Source: Variibacter sp.
Lineage (GTDB): Bacteria; Pseudomonadota; Alphaproteobacteria; Rhizobiales; Xanthobacteraceae
Reading direction: 5' to 3'
Length of the DNA stretch: 64,000 bases
NCBI GenBank assembly: GCA_019689555.1
Contig: JADGHE010000013.1
Location: 1-64,000 of the forward strand
Shown: positions 48,425-57,349 of the stretch, one piece after another
How the letters are laid out: each line of letters begins with the position of its first letter
Position numbering within the stretch: the stretch's first letter is position 1
Notes under the pieces: model-generated
Told to the model about the DNA's origin: nothing
What the model saw: the letters and a program-made list of their open reading frames with translations, nothing else
The model's database searches: none
Program-made: the position numbers and the translations under genes

Positions 48425-48925
48425 CTAACCTCCCGGCCACACCGGAATCACCAGACCCAGGCCCCACACGAAAATGGCCCACACGGAAAACACGAGGACC
48501 GCCGCCGACGCCACCACCTCGAGCGGCCGCGACTCGCGGTTCGCAAGACCGCCGATCGCGATCATCAGCAGCCCGGCGACGACGAAGCCGAAGTCGTTGA
48601 TCGTCAGCGCGAAAATCGCCTGCGAGGCGGGAACCAGAACCAGCGGCCGCCATCGCAGCGGCGGCTCCTCTCCCTCCTCGTCGCTCTCGCGCAGCCCCAT
48701 GAGCGCGACGCTCGCGCCGAGCGCCAGCAGGATCCAGCACATGAGGCGCGGCACGTAGCCCGTGCCCATGCGCACGGCCGTCCCGATCGGATAGTCGCGC
48801 GACGCCCACAAGCCGACCGCCGCGACAGCCATGAACATCAGCCCTGCCAAAACATCCCGCCGCGCAAGAATGCGCAGCCAAGGCGGCCGGGGCGTGGTCG
48901 CGGAGTCGGGACTGCGTATGGTCAT
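48425..48925 (-). CDS. tctB: Tripartite tricarboxylate transporter small membrane subunit (TctB)
   Basis: A 166-residue protein with four predicted helices, the usual size for TctB. The pattern DVLAGLMFMAVAAVGLWASR, then GTAVRMGTGYVPRLMCWILL, is typical of the family. It partners TctA, whose gene follows after one base. The binding-protein gene is not adjacent: it lies 512 bases upstream on the same strand. ATG at 48925 with a weak ribosome site. Confidence 0.88.
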   Translation of the reverse strand: MTIRSPDSATTPRPPWLRILARRDVLAGLMFMAVAAVGLWASRDYPIGTAVRMGTGYVPRLMCWILLALGASVALMGLRESDEEGEEPPLRWRPLVLVPASQAIFALTINDFGFVVAGLLMIAIGGLANRESRPLEVVASAAVLVFSVWAIFVWGLGLVIPVWPGG

Positions 48926-49437
48926 GGGCTGCTCACGATGGTGCGTTTCCGGCCAGCAGACGGACCAACAAACAAATTTAAACGAGAAGAGTGTTTGGAC
49001 GAGTGCTGCCCCCCGTGTATCCCACCGTGTTGACCCGGTGTTGGCGCAGAATGATAGTGCTTGCGCATGGCGCTGCCTATAGCGTCGCGCGACAAAATGT
49101 CCACATGAAATTCGCCGCCGGCCCGGTCCGACGCGCCGCGCTGCGAGAACGTCCGCTATGCGGTCAACTTTGCGGGCACCGCAACGAAATGCGCACGGCC
49201 GCAGCGCGGACCGGCCGCGGACGCCCGTTCATGCGCGCGTCGAAAACGTCGAGATCGTTGACGCGCGGCCGGCGTTCCACGTGCCGGCTCGTCAACTTCT
49301 GGAAGCAGCCTGCAGCAATGCTCCGAAAGCCGGCCTGCCCCCTCGCCTGCGTCAAAGCACCGGAGCGCGCCGCGGCGTATCGGCGCCCGGAGCCGCACCG
49401 GCCCGGGCGCCGACCGCGCGCCGATGCCACGGCTCGT
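48926..49437. other. Spacer between tctC and tctB with a plus-strand promoter-like sequence
   Basis: About 510 bases without a convincing gene. Frames are Arg/Ala-rich shadows. The left part is AT-richer and could hold the tctB promoter. On the plus strand TTGACC at 49030-49035 and GATAGT at 49053-49058 are 17 bases apart, a promoter-like pair that would read toward the antisense side of tctC. Nothing else is recognised. Confidence 0.35.
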
Positions 49438-50427
49438 TCACTCCGTGAGATCGATCTTCACCTCTTCGGTGATCTTCTTCCAATTGGCCATGTCTTCCGC
49501 GAGCCAGGCCTTCGCCTCCTCGACCGACTTGGTCGGAACGATGTTGAAGTATTGTTTGGCGAACACTTCCTTCGCGGCGGGCGCCTCGAGCGCCTGGAGG
49601 ATCGCCTTGGTGAGGGTGTCGAGCACCTCCTTCGGCGTGCCGGCCGGGGCGAACATGCCCTGCCAGGCAAGCGTGCCGACGCCCGGATAGCCGAGCTCCG
49701 CCATCGTCGGCACATCCGGGTATTCGGGCAGGCGGGTGGGGTTGACCACCGCAATGGGCCTGATCTGGCCGGCCTTGATCAGCGCCGCCGAGCTTGCGAC
49801 GTTGAGGAAGGACACCTGGATGTCGCCCGTCGCCATGTCCTTCAGAATGCCGGACGCGCCGGCCTTGTTCGGAATGGCGACGAGCTCGATTCCGGCGCGC
49901 TTGGCGAACACCTCCATGTCATAGTGCGGGTAGCTGCCCACGCCGACATGGCCGTAGCGCACCTTGCCCTTGTTCTTCTTGGCGTAGTCGACCAGCTCCG
50001 CCAGCGACTTCACCGGAAAATCCCGGGTCGTGACGATGAGGAAGGCCGGAATGTCCACCAAGCGGGCAACCGGGATCACCTCCTTCTCGTAGTTGATCGA
50101 GAACTTCTTGGCATGCAGGATCGGCGTGATCGTGTTGGTGGTGACGTTGCCGACCATCAGCGTGTATCCGTCGGGCTTCGACCGCGCCATTTCCTCGATG
50201 GCGATGATGCCGAAGGCCCCGGGCTTGTTCTCGGTCACGAACGCCTGACCGAGAATGTTCTTGAGCTGATCGCCGACGATGCGCGACACGATGTCGGTCG
50301 CGCCGCCGGGCGCGTACGGTACGATGATCCGGGTGGGCTTGCTCGGATATTTCTCCTGAGCCGCAGCCGGCTGCCCCAGAAGCGCGAGGCCGAGGACCGC
50401 GAGCAGAGACGCACTGAATTTCCGCAT
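49438..50427 (-). CDS. tctC: Tripartite tricarboxylate transporter binding protein (TctC/Bug family)
   Basis: A 329-residue periplasmic binding protein. The signal peptide covers residues 1-23 (FSASLLAVLGLALLGQPAAA). The Bug-family motifs are KPTRIIVPYAPGGATDIVSR, SLAELVDYAKKNKGKVRYGH and FLNVASSAALIKAGQIRPIA, followed by YPDVPTMAELGYPG. Bug proteins bind small carboxylates such as citrate, glutamate or nicotinate through two beta loops. AAAGGAGG precedes the ATG. It lies between the tctBA pair and a cupin gene, all on the same strand, so it probably serves that transporter despite the long spacer. Confidence 0.92.
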   Translation of the reverse strand: MRKFSASLLAVLGLALLGQPAAAQEKYPSKPTRIIVPYAPGGATDIVSRIVGDQLKNILGQAFVTENKPGAFGIIAIEEMARSKPDGYTLMVGNVTTNTITPILHAKKFSINYEKEVIPVARLVDIPAFLIVTTRDFPVKSLAELVDYAKKNKGKVRYGHVGVGSYPHYDMEVFAKRAGIELVAIPNKAGASGILKDMATGDIQVSFLNVASSAALIKAGQIRPIAVVNPTRLPEYPDVPTMAELGYPGVGTLAWQGMFAPAGTPKEVLDTLTKAILQALEAPAAKEVFAKQYFNIVPTKSVEEAKAWLAEDMANWKKITEEVKIDLTE

Positions 50428-50505
50428 TCTCCGTGACCTCCTTTGTTCTCCCGTTACGACGCGGGCTCGTCCCTTTCCGGGGACGGGCCGTTCCTCGAGG
50501 GCGAC

Positions 50506-50910
50506 TCAAGTCGCCTTGATGCCGTGCAGGCTGTGGGAGGCGTCCTTGCAGGTGAAGAACACGACGTCCCGATCCGGCGTCGCCTGCCCGCCATGGATCG
50601 CATTGGCCGGGACGTAGATCACCGAGCCGGGCCTGGCCTCGATTTCCTTGCCGTCGACCTGGGCCTTGAACGTCCCCTCCAGGATGTAGATCCATTGCTC
50701 GTTCGGATGCGAGTGCAGCTCGGCGCGCGTGCCGGCCGGCATGCGCATCAAGGCGACGATGATGCGATCGCCTTCGACGACGCCGCCCTCGACCGACGAG
50801 TAGTCGGGCCCGCCCTTGATGTGGTTGACCGTGGCGAGATCGAACAGGTACTCGCCGGGACCCGCACGCTTCGCGCCTGGCGTTCTTGGTGCAGGAGTCT
50901 GGTTCGACAT
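50506..50910 (-). CDS. Cupin-domain protein
   Basis: A 134-residue single-domain cupin. Motif 1 is PAGTRAELHSHPNEQWIYIL, which keeps the two His and a later Glu/Gln ligand, followed by the second motif RPGSVIYVPANAIHGGQATP with the third His. These would bind a metal such as Fe, Mn or Ni. Small cupins of this kind act as dioxygenases, isomerases or sensors; which one cannot be seen. It lies 78 bases upstream of tctC on the same strand, so it may belong to the same catabolic unit. GGAGGAAGAC precedes the ATG. Confidence 0.85.
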   Translation of the reverse strand: MSNQTPAPRTPGAKRAGPGEYLFDLATVNHIKGGPDYSSVEGGVVEGDRIIVALMRMPAGTRAELHSHPNEQWIYILEGTFKAQVDGKEIEARPGSVIYVPANAIHGGQATPDRDVVFFTCKDASHSLHGIKAT

Positions 50911-51446
50911 CGTCTTCCTCCGTTTTCTCGTGGGCGACGCTCACGCTGCCGTTGCAGCGAGGTGCAGCCTCCGCTTGGTGTATCGCGATGCGGTCGATTG
51001 CACCAGCCGAAAGCTGCGCTTCCGTCGCTCGCACGCCGCGATACCGCGTCACCATAACCGCACAATAGCCACGCGCGCAGCCCGCCGCGATGTCCGGATT
51101 GCGGTCGACGCCGCGGGCGCCATTGCAGCTTGCGGCGCGCCGGCTTACGATGGTATCGACAATCAAGAACTTGCTTGACGCGGGCGCCCCCGCCTCGATG
51201 CGCTCGCAAAAGTCATGGTATGGCGCCGCCGCATCCCGTCGCGGCGCCAAGGAGGAAACTGCGCTCGAGCGCGGCGACAGGCGGAATAACAAATGCGTGA
51301 CCTCGCGGACTTTGTTGAATCTTGCGCGTGACGTTCCGCACGCCGGTTCGTCAAATCTGCAGGGTCCTCATATCCGCGCCCGCCGCCCAAATCTTCGGAG
51401 ACCGAAGAGAACGGCGCACCAATATCGGCCTTTCAGGAGGGAAGCC
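50911..51446. other. Divergent regulatory region between the cupin gene and the ABC binding-protein gene
   Basis: About 535 bases between two divergent genes. Open frames here have the composition of shadows. It contains locally AT-rich stretches (for example around 51165-51180 and 51290-51320) where promoters could lie, but I cannot assign boxes with confidence. The ribosome site AGGAGG directly precedes the gene at 51447. Confidence 0.4.
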
Positions 51447-52895
51447 ATGGCAGTAGCAAGGATCACCAGACGGGTGTTCATGGAAGGAGGGCTCGGTCTC
51501 ACCATCCTGAACCTCCTGCCCTTCAGCAACTTCTCGCGTGCATTCGCGCAAGGCACGCCTGAGGAGCGCGTGGTCGCCGCCGCCAAGACGCTGGGTCCCG
51601 CGGACGTCACCGGCATCATCTGGTCGCCCTATCTCGTGCCGATGAAGCCGGTCATCGAGGAGTTCAAGAAGCAGACGGGCATCGGCCTCGGCGCCGTGCA
51701 GGATATCTCGATTTTCGATACGCCGCAGCGCGCCATGGCCGAGGCGCTGTCGCGCTCGCCGCAGTTCGACTTCATCCACATCGACTCGAACATGATCCCC
51801 TCGCTCGCCTCCGCCGGCTATCTCGAGCCGCTGGACGAGTACATGAAGAAGGCGAACTTCAAGATCGAGGCGGTCGCCGACTACGCGAACTTCATGACCT
51901 ACAAGGGGCAGACCTACGGCGTGCCGACCGATGGCAACGTGCACATCCAGTATGTGCGCCGGGACATCCTCGAGGACCCCGACAACAAGAAGAAGTTCGC
52001 CGACAAGCACGGCCGGGAGCTGAAATTCCCCGAGACCTGGGAGGAAGACCTCGCCATCCAGGAAACCCTGATGGACCCGTCGAAGGACCTCTACGGCTCG
52101 GGCAACCTGCGCAACCGCGCCAACGGGCCGACCTGGTGGTACATGATCTTCTATTCGGCCGGCGGCTTCCCGTTCGACGACGACATGAAGCCGACGCTCG
52201 ACACCCCAGCCGGACAGTACGCGGTCGAGATCTATCTGCGCGACAAGAAGGTCAATCACCCCGAGGCCGCGGGCTGGGGCACGGCGCAGATGATCCCGCG
52301 CATCGCCAACGGGCACGTCGTGAGCTGCCAGTATTGGGACGGCACCGCCAAGCTCAACGAGAACCCCGAGAAGTCGAAGACGGCCGGCAAGTGGATCTAC
52401 GGTCTGGTGCCGGGGTCCGACTTCAGCGGCAAGCGCATTCACCGCTCCCTCTCGTCTCCGCTCGCGGCGCTGCTCGTCAACAAGTACAGCCCGCGCAAGG
52501 CGCAGGCCGCCTATCTCGCGCTCTGGCTCGGCTCGGGCAAGAACTCGATCCCGATCGTGTCCGACCCGGTGAACACGTTCAACGACGCCTGGGCCAAGGA
52601 GCACATGACCGCGCCGCCGGTCGTCAAGTCCTACAGCGAAGGCGGCATCAAGGCGATCGAGAAGAACTTCCAGGTGGTCGCGCCGCCGATCTATCTCACC
52701 GGCTACCTGGAGTTCCAGGACACGCTCGGCAAGAACCTGTCGGAGGCCTATGTCGGCCAGCTTCCGGCCAAGGACGTGCTCAAGAAGACCGAGAACGAGT
52801 GGAACGCCATCATTCGCCGCATCGGCCAGCGCAAGCTCAAGGACGAGCTCGCGAGCTACAAGGCGGTCATGCCGAAGCGCGACAAGCCGGCATGA
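51447..52895 (+). CDS. Tat-exported ABC transporter substrate-binding protein (sugar type)
   Basis: A 482-residue family 1 extracellular binding protein. The twin-Arg signal is TRRVFMEGGLGLTILNLLP, so it is exported folded through Tat, unusual but known for this family. The mature part has the usual two-lobe layout: EEFKKQTGIGLGAVQDISIF, FDFIHIDSNMIPSLASAGYL, then ANGPTWWYMIFYSAGGFPFD in the hinge region. The ATG at 51447 follows AGGAGG. It starts an operon with two permeases and an ATPase. Sugars, polyols or glycerophosphodiesters are typical ligands. Confidence 0.9.
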   Translation: MAVARITRRVFMEGGLGLTILNLLPFSNFSRAFAQGTPEERVVAAAKTLGPADVTGIIWSPYLVPMKPVIEEFKKQTGIGLGAVQDISIFDTPQRAMAEALSRSPQFDFIHIDSNMIPSLASAGYLEPLDEYMKKANFKIEAVADYANFMTYKGQTYGVPTDGNVHIQYVRRDILEDPDNKKKFADKHGRELKFPETWEEDLAIQETLMDPSKDLYGSGNLRNRANGPTWWYMIFYSAGGFPFDDDMKPTLDTPAGQYAVEIYLRDKKVNHPEAAGWGTAQMIPRIANGHVVSCQYWDGTAKLNENPEKSKTAGKWIYGLVPGSDFSGKRIHRSLSSPLAALLVNKYSPRKAQAAYLALWLGSGKNSIPIVSDPVNTFNDAWAKEHMTAPPVVKSYSEGGIKAIEKNFQVVAPPIYLTGYLEFQDTLGKNLSEAYVGQLPAKDVLKKTENEWNAIIRRIGQRKLKDELASYKAVMPKRDKPA

Positions 52896-52965
52896 CCGCG
52901 GCTTCGCCGCGACCCCGGCGCCCCGGCGCCAGTCTGCGACTTCGGCATATCGATCGTGTCGTGCC

Positions 52966-52992
52966 ATCCCCTCCCCCGCGTGGCGGAGGAGG
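52966..52992. repeat. REP-like palindrome between the binding protein and permease genes
   Basis: CCCTCCCCCGC and the near-complement GCGGAGGAGGG form a short imperfect inverted repeat in the 187-base spacer after the binding-protein gene. It is one of several similar CCTC/GAGG palindromes in this window's spacers. It may limit read-through so that the binding protein is made in excess. Confidence 0.35.
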
Positions 52993-53082
52993 GTCGTCGG
53001 CCGCAGCGCCGCGCGAAACCGCCGAACCGGCGGCGCCGGCGCGGGACCGCGCAAGTTCCCTATTCCGGTTTTGCTCGAGTTG

Positions 53083-54093
53083 GTGACCGTGACGACAGAA
53101 GCAACCGTGGCCGCCCGGCCGCCCTTGGACACCGCGCCGAAAGTCTCCCTTCGGGAGGTCTCGCGCGCGCGCGCGATCAGACGGTTTCGCCTGACGATCC
53201 TTGTCCCGCTGATTGCGCTCTTTGTGCTGGTGCTGATGCCAGTGCTGTTCCTGCAGCTCTACTTCTCGTTCCACCAGTGGAGCATCTATCTCGGCTCGTG
53301 GTGGGACGCGGACTATGTCGGCCTCAACCTGTTCACGGAGGTGCTGACCGACCCGCGCTTCGGCTGGGCCATTCTGCGCTCGCTCGCCTTCGCGACCGGC
53401 TCCACGATCGGCTGCTTCGTGATCGGCTTTGCGCTCGCCTATCTCATGCACAAGCCGTTCCGCGGCCAGGCGCTCTACTACGTCGTCTTCATTCTGCCGA
53501 TGCTCACCGTGCCCATCGTGGTGGCCTATACGGCGGAGATGCTGCTCTACCAGAGCGGCCCGGTGAACGACCTCATCAGCCGCATTCTGGGGGTCGAGTT
53601 CAAGCCGGCCTGGCTCACCGATCCGAACGTCGCCTTGCCGGCGGTGACGCTGCTCGAAATCTGGAACTGGACGCCGTTCTCCTTCATCATCATGCTGGCC
53701 GGTTTGTCGGCCATTCCCAAGGAGCCCATCGAGGCGGCGGAGATTCTCGGCGCCTCCAAGTGGCGCATCTTCTGGGAGGTACAGCTCCCGCTGCTGCGCC
53801 CCGTCATCTTCCTCGCTCTGGTGCTGCGCTTCCTTGAAGCGATGGCGGAGTTTCCCAAGACCTGGGCCCTGTTCCAGGGCGGGCCGGGCACCGCCACGGA
53901 GACTTTGCCGGTCTACATCTTTCTCACCACCTGGCAGTACTTCGAAGTCTCGAAGGGGGCGGCGATGTCCTACATCGTCATGATGCTGATGATCGTGATC
54001 GTACTGCTCGCGATCCAGCTGCTGCGCCGCGAGAAGCGGTCGCTCGACGCGATGTACGGCAAGGCCGCGCGTGAAGCAGGGGGCGAACCATGA
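53083..54093 (+). CDS. ABC transporter permease 1 (MalF/UgpA type)
   Basis: A 336-residue inner-membrane permease with six helices (first about residues 33-58). The EAA loop EAAEILGASKWRIFWEVQLP contacts the ATPase. The long periplasmic/N-terminal region FSFHQWSIYLGSWWDADYVG is typical of sugar permease partner 1. The start is uncertain: GTG at 53083 is used, with GTG 53089 and TTG 53080 as alternatives, because no ATG is available in the right place and the ribosome site is weak. A longer frame reaching 52750 overlaps the previous gene and is not real. It overlaps the next permease by ATGA. Confidence 0.88.
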   Translation: MTVTTEATVAARPPLDTAPKVSLREVSRARAIRRFRLTILVPLIALFVLVLMPVLFLQLYFSFHQWSIYLGSWWDADYVGLNLFTEVLTDPRFGWAILRSLAFATGSTIGCFVIGFALAYLMHKPFRGQALYYVVFILPMLTVPIVVAYTAEMLLYQSGPVNDLISRILGVEFKPAWLTDPNVALPAVTLLEIWNWTPFSFIIMLAGLSAIPKEPIEAAEILGASKWRIFWEVQLPLLRPVIFLALVLRFLEAMAEFPKTWALFQGGPGTATETLPVYIFLTTWQYFEVSKGAAMSYIVMMLMIVIVLLAIQLLRREKRSLDAMYGKAAREAGGEP

Positions 54094-54965
54094 CGAAATC
54101 CAGACGCCGCCGCATTTCGACCGTCGTCCGCTACGCCGTCCTGAGCGTGTGGGCGGTCATCGCCTTCTTCCCGATCTATTGGATGATCGCGACATCGTTC
54201 AAGATCGACACCCAATGGTTCGCGTGGCCCCCGGTCTACATTCCCAATCCGCCGACGCTCGCGAACTACCGCAACGTCTGGCTCGGCGCGGAGGAGTACA
54301 CCTCCACCCAGTACGCGATCTCCTCGCAGACCCCCCTGGTGTCGCTCAAGAACTCGGTCATCATCTCGTTCACGGCGACGTTTCTCGCGGTGTTTTTCGG
54401 CGCCATCATCGCTTACGGGGCCTCCCGCTACCGCCTCCTGTCCGAGGCGCGGATGTTCCAGCTGCTGATGCTGCGGATGATCCCGCCGATCGTCGTCGTG
54501 GCCCCCCTGTCGCTCTACTATTCGGCGATCGGCCTGCTCGACACGCTGTTCGGGCTGATCCTGATCTACTTCATCACCAGCCTGCCCTACGCGGTGTGGA
54601 TGACCAAGAGCTTCATCGACGAGGTGCCGCGCGAGGTGGAGCAGGCCGCGGAGATTCTCGGGGCTTCGCGCTGGCGCACGGTGTTCGAGGTGGTGCTGCC
54701 GCTGATCCGCTCGGGCCTGGTGGCGACGTTCCTGTTCATCCTGATCCTCACCTGGAGCGAGTACCTGCTCGCGCTCATTCTCAGCAAGACCAATGTGACG
54801 ACGCTGCCGATCGAGCTGTCCAAGTATCAGGGCACGACCGAGGGCCGCGTGTACGGGCGTCAAGCCGCGCTCGCGGTCGGCATCACCGTGCCGCTGATGA
54901 TCATCGGTCTCGTCATCCGCAAGCATCTCGCCCGCGGATTCAGTTTCGGCATGGTACGGAGATAG
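54090..54965 (+). CDS. ABC transporter permease 2 (MalG/UgpE type)
   Basis: A 291-residue permease with six helices. It opens with a basic start and VVRYAVLSVWAVIAFFPIYW. The EAA loop is VEQAAEILGASRWRTVFEVV, followed by LILTWSEYLLALILSKTN and IELSKYQGTTEG, typical of MalG-type permeases. Its ATG overlaps the stop of permease 1. The ATPase gene starts two bases after its stop. Confidence 0.9.
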   Translation: MTKSRRRRISTVVRYAVLSVWAVIAFFPIYWMIATSFKIDTQWFAWPPVYIPNPPTLANYRNVWLGAEEYTSTQYAISSQTPLVSLKNSVIISFTATFLAVFFGAIIAYGASRYRLLSEARMFQLLMLRMIPPIVVVAPLSLYYSAIGLLDTLFGLILIYFITSLPYAVWMTKSFIDEVPREVEQAAEILGASRWRTVFEVVLPLIRSGLVATFLFILILTWSEYLLALILSKTNVTTLPIELSKYQGTTEGRVYGRQAALAVGITVPLMIIGLVIRKHLARGFSFGMVRR

Positions 54966-54967
54966 AC

Positions 54968-56053
54968 GTGGCCCGCATCGAGCTGCACAACCTTCGCAAA
55001 ACCTACGGGTCGGTGGTCGCCGTCAAGGACATCAACCTGACGATCGAGGACGGCGAGTTCGTCGTGCTGGTCGGCCCCTCCGGCTGCGGCAAGACCACGA
55101 CGCTGCGGATGATCGCCGGATTCGAGGACCCGACCGCCGGCGAGATCCGCATCGATGGCCGCGTGGTCAACGACCTCGAACCGCGCGACCGCGGGCTCGG
55201 CATGGTGTTCCAGTCGCATGCGCTGTTTCCGCACAAGACCGTGGCGCAGAACATCGAGTTCGGGCTGCGGATGAAGAAGGTGCCGGCGCCGGAGCGCCAG
55301 GCGCGCGTGCGCGCGGTGGCCGAGATGGTCCGCATCACCCACCTGCTCGACAAGATGCCGGGCCAGTGCTCGGGCGGCGAGTCCCAGCGCGTCGCGCTCG
55401 CCCGCACGCTCGTGACCAATCCTTCGACCTTCCTGCTCGACGAGCCGCTGTCGAGCCTGGACGCCAAGCTGCGGCGCGAACTCAGGGCCGAGTGCGACCG
55501 GCTGCACGAGGAGCTCAAGCGCACATTCATCTACGTCACGCACGACCAGGAAGAGGCGATGACGCTCGCCGACCGCATCGTGGTGATGCGCCAGGGCGAG
55601 ATCGAGCAGATCGGATCGCCTCTCGACATCTATTCGCGGCCCGCGAGCTACTTCGTGGCGGACTTCTTCGGCTCGCCATCGATGAACCTCGTGGCCGGCG
55701 AGGTCGTGCACGAGGACGGCGGCGTGCGCTTCCGCTCGAAGAAGCTCAGCGTCGATCTCACGGCCCGCTACGCCCATGTTCCGCCCGGCAAGGCGACGCT
55801 CGGAATCCGGCCCGAGCATGTGGGCGTCGGCTTCGACGGAACGGGCGCCAACGTGCTGCCCGCGCGCCTCATCGAGCCGTTGGGCAAGGACACGCTGATC
55901 TATTTCGACGACGGCACGGAGCGCGCCTTCGTGGCGGTGACGGAGGGGCTCGGCAAGGCCGCACTCAAGGTCGGCACGCCGGTCTCGCTCGCGTTCGACC
56001 CGCGCCACATCTACCTGTTCGGCAGCGACGGCCGCCGCATCGATCCGAAATAA
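54968..56053 (+). CDS. ABC transporter ATP-binding protein (MalK/UgpC type)
   Basis: A 361-residue ATPase. Walker A is GPSGCGKTT, the Q-loop region MVFQSHALFPHKTV, the signature CSGGESQRVALARTL, Walker B TFLLDEPLSSLD, and the switch His in VTHDQEEAMTL. The C-terminal third is the OB-fold regulatory domain of MalK/UgpC (FFGSPSMNLVAGEVV onward). The start is GTG at 54968, two bases after the permease 2 stop. It completes an importer with the Tat-exported binding protein. A strong hairpin follows its stop. Confidence 0.92.
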   Translation: MARIELHNLRKTYGSVVAVKDINLTIEDGEFVVLVGPSGCGKTTTLRMIAGFEDPTAGEIRIDGRVVNDLEPRDRGLGMVFQSHALFPHKTVAQNIEFGLRMKKVPAPERQARVRAVAEMVRITHLLDKMPGQCSGGESQRVALARTLVTNPSTFLLDEPLSSLDAKLRRELRAECDRLHEELKRTFIYVTHDQEEAMTLADRIVVMRQGEIEQIGSPLDIYSRPASYFVADFFGSPSMNLVAGEVVHEDGGVRFRSKKLSVDLTARYAHVPPGKATLGIRPEHVGVGFDGTGANVLPARLIEPLGKDTLIYFDDGTERAFVAVTEGLGKAALKVGTPVSLAFDPRHIYLFGSDGRRIDPK

Positions 56054-56055
56054 TC

Positions 56056-56080
56056 CGGCCGGGGCCTCACGCCCCGGCCG
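56056..56080 (+). terminator. Ten-base hairpin ending the sugar ABC operon
   Basis: CGGCCGGGGC and GCCCCGGCCG pair perfectly around the loop CTCAC, starting three bases after the ATPase stop codon. There is no clear U-run, but position and stability fit the end of the transcript. The following 120 bases hold another CCTCTCC-type palindrome (around 56110-56145). Confidence 0.6.
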
Positions 56081-56201
56081 ATCCCGCAGGGGGGGGACGG
56101 CGCAGAAACAGAAACCTCTCCTCGCGCGGCGGGGAGAGAAAGGGGACCGCGCCGCGGCGAACGCCTCGTGCGGCCGGTCCGAACGGAAACGCGTGCGCGG
56201 A

Positions 56202-57185
56202 TCAGCCGACCTTCACAGGCCTGCCTTCCTTGGCCGAACGCACGACGGCTTCGAAGGCCTCGACGCCGTGGAAAATCTCGTCGAGCGGGATGGGATAGGG
56301 CTTGCCGCCTTTGGCGGCCTCGGCGAAAGCCGCGAGCTCCGCCTGAAGCGTGTCGAAGCCGGGCCTGGTGATCGACTCCGGCTCTCCCCCGCCCGGCGCC
56401 GGCGTGAAGCGGAAGTCCTCCTGCGAAGGCTTGGTGATCTCCGCGAGCCCCTTCGAGCCGAACACCGCCATGCGGTAGGTCGGCGCCGTCGCGAAGGAGC
56501 AGAACAACAGGCCGGGCAGCCCAGACTCGAAGCGCAGCAGGACGGTGGTCGTGTCGTCGACATGGGGCGCGGCGCGCCGCGTGGCGATGCAGTGCACCTC
56601 GGAGACCTTGCCGAAGAGCCCGATCATGCTGTCGAGCGTATGAATGCCGATGCCGGTCATGGCCCCGGCGGGCGCCTCCTCCGACGTGGCGCGCCAGGTA
56701 TCGGCCGGCGTGGCGTTCACATAGGCGGCGGTGCCGCTCTGCTCGCCCACGACGCTGACGATCGCGCCGAGCCGACCGTCGCGCACGCGCGCCCGCAGCT
56801 CCGCCATGTTGGGGTGAAAGCGGCGATTGAACCCGACGGCGAGCACCTTGCCGGACTTCTTCATCGCCTCGATCGCGCTCGCGGCGTCCGCCGCCGTCAA
56901 AGTGAACGGCTTTTCGACGAAGACGTGCTTGCCGGCGGCGGCCGCCTTGCGCACCTGGTCGCCGTGCTGGCTGTGCGGCGTCGCCAGCACGACCCCCTCG
57001 ATGCTGTCGTCGGCAAGGATCGCGTCGTAGTCGTCGACCAGCTTGATGCCCTTGCTCTTGCAGAATTCCTGCGCCTTGGCGCTCTTGGTGCGGCTCGTGC
57101 CGAGGACGAATTCGATGCCCTTGCCGTGGCTCGAATTGACCAGATTCTGGCCCCACCACCCCAATCCGACGATCGCTGCACGCAT
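56202..57185 (-). CDS. Gfo/Idh/MocA-family oxidoreductase
   Basis: A 327-residue NAD(P)-dependent dehydrogenase. The Rossmann motif is AIVGLGWWGQNLVN at the N-terminus, then VFVEKPFTLTAADAASAIEA with the family's E-K-P catalytic Lys, and a C-terminal beta-sheet domain beginning around GFNRRFHPNMAEL. The family acts on sugars, inositols and other polyols at one carbon. I start it at the ATG at 57185, with GGGGGTG upstream; an in-frame ATG at 57200 would add five residues. It is convergent with the sugar importer and probably handles the imported compound. The substrate is unknown. Confidence 0.85.
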   Translation of the reverse strand: MRAAIVGLGWWGQNLVNSSHGKGIEFVLGTSRTKSAKAQEFCKSKGIKLVDDYDAILADDSIEGVVLATPHSQHGDQVRKAAAAGKHVFVEKPFTLTAADAASAIEAMKKSGKVLAVGFNRRFHPNMAELRARVRDGRLGAIVSVVGEQSGTAAYVNATPADTWRATSEEAPAGAMTGIGIHTLDSMIGLFGKVSEVHCIATRRAAPHVDDTTTVLLRFESGLPGLLFCSFATAPTYRMAVFGSKGLAEITKPSQEDFRFTPAPGGGEPESITRPGFDTLQAELAAFAEAAKGGKPYPIPLDEIFHGVEAFEAVVRSAKEGRPVKVG

Positions 57186-57349
57186 GATGATCACCCCCAT
57201 CAGGACTGCTTATGCCATCCTTGAACCGCGCGTACGCAACGTCACCATTGCCCTCGTGTCAACAGCGCAATAACGTCGCGCCGGCTTTTTTCGCGCCTGA
57301 GATCCCGAGCCGCAAGCAACAATCGTCAAACGCCGATAAGGAGCGATCG

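Noticed and set aside
48991-50436. Plus-strand open frame of 481 codons starting in the tct spacer
   Set aside because: Most of it is antisense to tctC, which has a clear signal peptide and Bug motifs; the unshared part is Arg-rich without family features.
57212-57349. 46-residue N-terminal extension of the CocE-like hydrolase
   Set aside because: A strong TAAGGAG ribosome site precedes the ATG at 57350 and the extension has no signal-peptide or family character.
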